A DNA stretch of 64,000 nt from Janthinobacterium agaricidamnosum NBRC 102515 = DSM 9628 (GTDB lineage Bacteria > Pseudomonadota > Gammaproteobacteria > Burkholderiales > Burkholderiaceae_D). The notes under the pieces are model-generated. The model was not told the DNA's origin, ran no database searches, and saw nothing but the letters and a program-made list of their open reading frames with translations. A program made the translations under genes and the position numbers. Position 1 is the first letter of the stretch. Each line of letters begins with the position of its first letter. Below are positions 59,032 to 64,000 of this stretch, piece by piece. The DNA is taken from assembly GCF_000723165.1 (NCBI RefSeq), contig NZ_HG322949.1, forward strand, positions 2,582,495 through 2,646,494, given 5' to 3'.

Positions 59032-60657
59032 CTAACTCGCGATACCGTATTTGTGCTGGGTCGCCGCATATTGCTGGCGCAGCGATTCCAGCGTCGGATG
59101 TGTCGGGTCGATCTTGCGGATGGTTTGCAACTGGTGCTGGGCCTGTTCCGCCAGCGTCGCTTCCCAGCCCAGCATATTGAGCTGTTTCAGGATCGCCTCG
59201 ACCGAGGCGAACAGCACCGGCAGGTTGCCAGGCGTCTTGCGCAGCGCCTGGCGCAGCACGAAGACCGCGCCCTTGAGTTCGCCGCTGTCCGACTTGCTGG
59301 CCGCGTCGCTCAGCAAGTCTTGCACCTGCTGGCTGATCTGCGCGCCCATGCCTTGCGCCAGGTCGTGGCGGCCGGCTTTTTCAAACACGTCCACCACTTG
59401 TTCCATGGTGATATCGCTGTCGCTGTCGTTCATCAGGTTGAGCATGACGTCCGACGCGGCCTGGTCCAGGTCGTTTTTCAGGCAGCTGTTGGCCAGGCCG
59501 ATTTTCAGCTGGGTCGACAAGCCCTTGCTCGATCCCAGCGCCGTCACCGCGGTATGCAATTCCGCGGCCGCGGCTTCGCCATTGCCGGCCAGTTCATGCA
59601 GCATCGCCGACGACACCGCGCGGCACACATCGACGTTGGCGCCGCCGCGCAGCGAGCGTTCCATGTCGCGCACCACGCCGGCCGCTTGCGCCGCGTCGCC
59701 TTTCTGGACCAGCGTCCTGACCAGGTTGACGTGGTCTTCCGGATTGCGGAACTCGGAATACTTGGCCTTGCTGACCACTTGCTTGAAGGCCCGCTCGGCG
59801 CCGCCGATGTCGCCCGAATCGAACGACACTTCGCCCAGGCGGCGCAGGCGGCGCACCATGTGCGGCGAAATCGCCACCGCGTCTTCGAGGATTTTCTTGG
59901 CCAGCAGCGGCTGGCCCATCGCTTCATGGGTTTGCGCCAGCAAGTCGTAGGCGGCCATGAAACGGGGATTCTGTTCGACCAGCTCGCCCAGCGCCTGCTG
60001 GGCTTCTTCGTAACGCTGCTGCTCGTGCAGCGTGCGCGCCAGGCCCAGGTGGGCCCAGGCCATCGGCCGGGTCAGCAGCGTTTCCTGGTAAATCGATTCG
60101 GCCTCGCTCCATTCGTTCAGCGTCAGGTGCAGCTCGGCGCGCAGCCGGGCGAAATCGGCGGCGTAGCGCGGATGCTTCAGTTCGGCGTCGGCGCAGGCCT
60201 TGATCGCGGCGCGCAGATTGCCCTGGCTGATCAATTGAAACGCCGGCAGGAAGATCGCGCGGCGCTCGATGGCGCGGCCGATGCGGCTGCTCAGCACATC
60301 GACGGTAAACGGTTTTAATATATAGTCGGCCGGCGTCAGTTCGGCCGCGCTGACCACCTTGCTGTGGATCGCTTCCGAGGTCAGCATGATGAAAATGGTC
60401 CACAGCCCGATCAGCTTGTGGTGCCGCAGGTCTTCCAGCAATTGCTGGCCGTCCTGGCCATCCAGGCCGCTGCCCAGGTCGTATTCGCACAGCACGATGT
60501 CGAACGGTTTTTTGGCCAGCATGCGGATCGCCGTGCCGGAACTGGCAGCGTATTCGATCTTGGTGATCGCCGACTGGTTCAGCATATTGTGCAGGTTGCC
60601 GCGCATGCTGGGATTCGGGTCGATGATCAGGACGGACAGGTCGCTATATTCTTGCAT
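59032..60657 (-). CDS. response regulator receiver-TPR protein with Glu at phosphoacceptor
   Basis: A 541-residue protein with an N-terminal receiver domain (about 7-130) and a long TPR/helical-repeat region (about 135-535). The receiver keeps Asp13 (LIIDPNPSMR), the Thr in IFIMLTSE and the Lys in DYILKPF. The aligned phosphoacceptor position is Glu58 (VLCEYDLG, matching CheY Asp57 in ISDWNMP). The output is protein-protein rather than DNA binding. No histidine kinase lies next to it. It is probably a scaffold locked in, or independent of, phosphorylation; its partners are unknown. Confidence 0.85.
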   Translation of the reverse strand: MQEYSDLSVLIIDPNPSMRGNLHNMLNQSAITKIEYAASSGTAIRMLAKKPFDIVLCEYDLGSGLDGQDGQQLLEDLRHHKLIGLWTIFIMLTSEAIHSKVVSAAELTPADYILKPFTVDVLSSRIGRAIERRAIFLPAFQLISQGNLRAAIKACADAELKHPRYAADFARLRAELHLTLNEWSEAESIYQETLLTRPMAWAHLGLARTLHEQQRYEEAQQALGELVEQNPRFMAAYDLLAQTHEAMGQPLLAKKILEDAVAISPHMVRRLRRLGEVSFDSGDIGGAERAFKQVVSKAKYSEFRNPEDHVNLVRTLVQKGDAAQAAGVVRDMERSLRGGANVDVCRAVSSAMLHELAGNGEAAAAELHTAVTALGSSKGLSTQLKIGLANSCLKNDLDQAASDVMLNLMNDSDSDITMEQVVDVFEKAGRHDLAQGMGAQISQQVQDLLSDAASKSDSGELKGAVFVLRQALRKTPGNLPVLFASVEAILKQLNMLGWEATLAEQAQHQLQTIRKIDPTHPTLESLRQQYAATQHKYGIAS

Positions 60658-60872
60658 CGTTTCGCTTTCTTACCTTCACGGAAAGATGGGAGTCATTTCT
60701 AGTTAGCATACTGCAACAGAAGTAAAAATTGCCAGAAAATGCACCGGTGTGGCAGCGACTGTTGCCAAACCCTATATAAAACAGCGCCAAATGTTGCTTT
60801 GCATAGGCAAGATCGGCGGCGAAGCAGGCCGCCATGATGATAGTTAGACTAATAAAACAGGGGTAAAACGGG

Positions 60873-60878
60873 TATAAT
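60873..60878 (+). promoter_or_regulatory. -10 element upstream of purL
   Basis: A perfect TATAAT 85 bp before the purL ATG, in the gap between divergent genes. No good -35 lies at the normal distance, so activation or a PurR-type input is possible but not visible. Confidence 0.4.
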
Positions 60879-60963
60879 GCGCGCAAAGGAAAATCCGCAA
60901 CACCATGATCGTGCCGTACCTACCTTTAACCCGCAGCCACGCTGCATCAACCACCTTCCAACC

Positions 60964-63900
60964 ATGTTGATACTGCCGGGTTCCAATGCCCTGTCCGTTT
61001 TCCGTAGTCACCGCCTGTTAACCCAATTGCAAACCGTGCTGCCAGGCATCACGTCGGTGCAAGCCCGTTATGTCCATTTCATCGATGCCAGCGCGCCGCT
61101 GTCGAGCGACGACCGCAACCGCCTCGATGGCTTGCTGACCTACGGCGAGCCGGCCGAAGCCGACCTCACCGATGGCCTGAGCGAGGAATTCTTTGTGATT
61201 CCGCGCTTCGGCACGATTTCGCCGTGGGCCTCCAAGGCCACCGACATCGCCCACAATTGCGGCATGGCGCACATCAAGCGGGTCGAGCGGGGCATTGCTT
61301 TCCGTATCAACTTGAAAGCCGGTATCCTCGGCAGCAGCATCGGCGCGGCCCGGAAACTGTCGGACAGCCAGGCCCGCGAAGTCGCCGACTTGCTGCACGA
61401 CCGCATGACCGAATCCGTGCTGCGCAACGCCGACCAGGCGGCGGACTTGTTCCGCACGCTGGAAGCGCGTCCGCTGGAATCGATCGACGTGCTGGGCGCA
61501 GGCAAGGGGGCGCTGGAAAAAGCCAATATCGAACTCGGCCTGGCCATGTCGGAAGACGAAATCGACTACCTGGACGCCGCGTTCACCAAGGCCGGCCGCA
61601 ACCCGACCGACGTCGAACTGATGATGTTCGCGCAAGCGAACAGCGAACATTGCCGCCACAAGATTTTCAACGCCGACTGGACCATCGACGGCGTGGCCCA
61701 GCCGAAATCGCTGTTCGGCATGATCAAGAACACCCACGAATTGCAGCCGAAAGGCACCGTGGTGGCGTACAGCGACAATTCGTCGATCATGGAAGGCGCC
61801 ACCGTCTCGCGTTTCTACCCGCGCGGCGACAGCCACGAATATGCGGCCTCGACCGAATTGACGCACACGCTGATGAAGGTCGAGACGCATAACCACCCGA
61901 CCGCGATCTCGCCATTCCCGGGCGCCTCGACCGGCGCCGGCGGCGAAATCCGCGACGAAGGCGCGACCGGCCGCGGCGCCAAGCCAAAAGCGGGTTTGAC
62001 CGGCTTCACCGTCTCGAACCTGTCTTTGCCAGACGCCGTGCGCAGCTGGGAAACGGCAGCATCCGTGACGGCGCCGCTGGCTGGCCGCGCCGAGGCTGAT
62101 CAATACGGCAAGCCGGACCGCATCGCGTCGGCGCTGCAAATCATGATCGAAGGCCCGCTCGGCGGTGCCGCGTTCTCCAACGAATTCGGCCGTCCGGTAT
62201 TGGGCGGCTACTTCCGCAGCTACGAACAAAATGTCGGCCCGAACGGCGTGTTCGGCTACCACAAGCCGATCATGATCGCCGGCGGCATCGGCAATATCTC
62301 GGCGCAGCACACCCATAAAAACGATATCCCGGTCGGCAGCCTGCTGATCCAGCTGGGCGGCCCTGGCATGCGCATCGGCATGGGCGGCAGCGCCGCGTCG
62401 TCGATGACCACCGGCAGCAACACCGCCGACCTGGACTTCGACTCGGTCCAGCGCGGCAACCCGGAAATGGAGCGCCGCGCCCAGGAAGTCATCAACGCCT
62501 GCTGGCAAATGGGGCTTGATAATCCGATCATCTCGATCCACGACGTGGGCGCGGGCGGCTTGTCGAACGCGTTCCCTGAAATCACCAACGACGCCAAGCG
62601 CGGCGCGATCTTCGACTTGCGCAAGATCCCGCTGGAAGAAAGCGGCATGGCTCCGAAAGAAATCTGGAGCAACGAGTCGCAGGAACGTTATGTGCTGGCG
62701 ATTGCGCCGGACAATCTGCCGCTGTTCAAGGCGCTGTGCGAACGCGAACGCTGCCTGTTCGCCGCCGTCGGCGTGGCCACCGAAGAGCGCCAGCTGAAAC
62801 TGATCGATACCGATCTCGGCAACGAGCCGGTCGACATGCCGATGGATGTCTTGCTCGGCAAGCCGCCAAAAATGCAGCGCGACGTGGTGCGCGTGGCCAA
62901 CGACTTCCCGCCGATCGACCTGACCGGCCTGGAACTGGCCGACGTGGCGCAGCGCGTCTTGCTGCTGCCGACCGTGGCCGACAAATCGTTCCTGATCACC
63001 ATCGGCGACCGCAGCGTGGGCGGCATGACCGTGCGCGACCAGATGGTCGGCCCATGGCAAGTGCCGGTGGCCGATTGCGCCGTCACCGCGATGAGCTTCG
63101 AAGGTTACCTGGGCGAAGCGATGGCGATGGGCGAACGCACCCCGCTGGCCGTGATCGACGCGCCGGCCTCGGGCCGCATGGCGGTCGGCGAAGCCGTCAC
63201 CAACATCGCCGCCGCCGCGATTGGCGATATCTCCGACATCAAATTGTCGGCCAACTGGATGGCCGCGTGCGGCCAGCCGGGCCAGGACGCGGCGCTGTAC
63301 GACACCGTCAAGGCGGTCGGCATGGAATTGTGCCCGGCGCTGGGCATCAGCATCCCGGTCGGCAAGGATTCGCTGTCGATGCGCACTACCTGGAAAGATG
63401 AAGAACACAGCAAATCGGTGACGTCGCCGGTCTCGCTGATCGTTTCCTCGTTCGCGCCGGTGAGCGACGTGCGCAAATCGCTGACGCCGCAAATCAGGAC
63501 CGATGCCGGCGACACCAGCATCATCCTGATCGACCTGGGCCGCGGCAAGAACCGCCTCGGCGCCTCGGCGCTGGCGCAAGTGACCGGCCAGCTGGGCAAT
63601 GAAACCCCGGACGTCGACAGCGCGGACGATTTGAAGGCATTCTTCGGCGCGATCCAGCAATTGAACGGCGACGGCAAGCTGCTGGCCTACCATGACCGTT
63701 CCGACGGCGGCCTGTACGCGACGCTGGCCGAAATGGCCTTCGCCGGCCATACCGGCCTGTCGATCAACCTCGACATGCTGACCCTCGAAGGCGAGCATGC
63801 GTCCGACTGGGGCGACGCCAAGAACTGGGCCGGCCAGGTGGCCGAACGGCGCAAGGAACTGACCTTGCGCGCCTTGTTCAGCGAAGAGCTGGGCGCCGTG

Positions 63901-64000
63901 CTGCAAGTGCGCGCCGAAGAAAAATCGCTGGTGATGGACGTGCTGCGCAGCTTCAACCTGGGCGCATGCAGCCACATCATCGGTAAGCCGAACGAGCGCG
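60964..64000 (+). CDS. purL: phosphoribosylformylglycinamidine synthase, 3' end beyond window
   Basis: Long-form FGAM synthase of purine synthesis, making formylglycinamidine ribonucleotide from FGAR, glutamine and ATP. About 1012 residues are present; the frame is open at the right edge, so the C-terminal glutamine amidotransferase domain is missing. The start [18 protein letters not shown] matches the family, though the ribosome site is weak. Motifs are [20 protein letters not shown], the FGAR-binding [38 protein letters not shown] with [13 protein letters not shown], and [12 protein letters not shown] further on. A long opposite-strand frame mirrors it and is not a gene. Confidence 0.96.
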   Translation, partial: MLILPGSNALSVFRSHRLLTQLQTVLPGITSVQARYVHFIDASAPLSSDDRNRLDGLLTYGEPAEADLTDGLSEEFFVIPRFGTISPWASKATDIAHNCGMAHIKRVERGIAFRINLKAGILGSSIGAARKLSDSQAREVADLLHDRMTESVLRNADQAADLFRTLEARPLESIDVLGAGKGALEKANIELGLAMSEDEIDYLDAAFTKAGRNPTDVELMMFAQANSEHCRHKIFNADWTIDGVAQPKSLFGMIKNTHELQPKGTVVAYSDNSSIMEGATVSRFYPRGDSHEYAASTELTHTLMKVETHNHPTAISPFPGASTGAGGEIRDEGATGRGAKPKAGLTGFTVSNLSLPDAVRSWETAASVTAPLAGRAEADQYGKPDRIASALQIMIEGPLGGAAFSNEFGRPVLGGYFRSYEQNVGPNGVFGYHKPIMIAGGIGNISAQHTHKNDIPVGSLLIQLGGPGMRIGMGGSAASSMTTGSNTADLDFDSVQRGNPEMERRAQEVINACWQMGLDNPIISIHDVGAGGLSNAFPEITNDAKRGAIFDLRKIPLEESGMAPKEIWSNESQERYVLAIAPDNLPLFKALCERERCLFAAVGVATEERQLKLIDTDLGNEPVDMPMDVLLGKPPKMQRDVVRVANDFPPIDLTGLELADVAQRVLLLPTVADKSFLITIGDRSVGGMTVRDQMVGPWQVPVADCAVTAMSFEGYLGEAMAMGERTPLAVIDAPASGRMAVGEAVTNIAAAAIGDISDIKLSANWMAACGQPGQDAALYDTVKAVGMELCPALGISIPVGKDSLSMRTTWKDEEHSKSVTSPVSLIVSSFAPVSDVRKSLTPQIRTDAGDTSIILIDLGRGKNRLGASALAQVTGQLGNETPDVDSADDLKAFFGAIQQLNGDGKLLAYHDRSDGGLYATLAEMAFAGHTGLSINLDMLTLEGEHASDWGDAKNWAGQVAERRKELTLRALFSEELGAVLQVRAEEKSLVMDVLRSFNLGACSHIIGKPNER

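Noticed and set aside
61018..63975. 985-residue frame on the minus strand opposite purL
   Set aside because: It mirrors the purL coding frame in GC-rich DNA, is His/Arg/Gln-rich with no domain, and purL on the plus strand shows all family motifs.

Overview
This window is a stretch of chromosome from a GC-rich betaproteobacterium. The gene content fits Burkholderiales, most likely Oxalobacteraceae (Janthinobacterium/Duganella/Massilia type). The pointers are the tig-clpP-clpX-lon-hupB-tRNA-Asp-ppiD block, hpnCDE, a PEP-CTERM-type protein, a thrC-moeA-moaD run and a long-form purL. The taxon is inferred from gene content; no 16S rRNA gene is present.

Layout. 1-1.1 kb: a PoNi-type immunity gene cut by the window edge, then a frameshifted scrap of a filamentous haemagglutinin-type exoprotein, which looks like an eroded polymorphic-toxin locus. 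1.1-7 kb: M20 amidohydrolase, Tat lipoprotein alpha/beta hydrolase, aldehyde dehydrogenase, DUF2252 protein. 7-14 kb: an accessory-looking envelope group: a secreted Het-C-like/vWA protein, a PEP-CTERM-like protein, a secreted unknown, and a 908-residue protein fusing a polysaccharide deacetylase, a metacaspase and TPRs. 14-21.6 kb: threonine/serine metabolism (XRE-cupin regulator with a palindromic operator, kbl, SDR-type threonine dehydrogenase, sdaA), then thrC, moeA and moaD. 21.6-30.3 kb: a flavoprotein, a GAF-GGDEF-like-EAL phosphodiesterase, a DUF2807/DUF1700 pair and the squalene operon hpnCDE. 30.3-35 kb: a two-gene RND efflux system and tRNA-Leu.

35.1-36.9 kb holds the best candidate for an undescribed system. 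It is a two-gene unit on the minus strand: a 62-residue peptide with a His/Asp-rich tail, followed 16 nt later by a 498-residue HExxH protein resembling the alphaKG-HExxH peptide beta-hydroxylases. A perfect FNR/ANR-type box lies upstream. I read it as a compact, possibly oxygen-controlled RiPP or peptide-hydroxylation locus.

37-46.9 kb: the protein quality-control block (tig, clpP, clpX, lon, hupB), two tRNA-Asp genes and ppiD. Between the tRNAs and ppiD a 22-bp copy of the tRNA-Asp 3' end is followed by its own terminator, an attachment-site-like scar. 46.9-55.9 kb: CLC antiporter (features of the fluoride clade), mnmH, tesA, an orphan ABC ATPase, nnrD/E and a fused 5-oxoprolinase. 56-59 kb: an McrBC-type restriction pair. 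59-64 kb: a response regulator-TPR protein with Glu at the phosphoacceptor site, and purL running off the right edge. Several intergenic palindromes (13.9, 18.4 and 59.0 kb) look like repeat-family elements.
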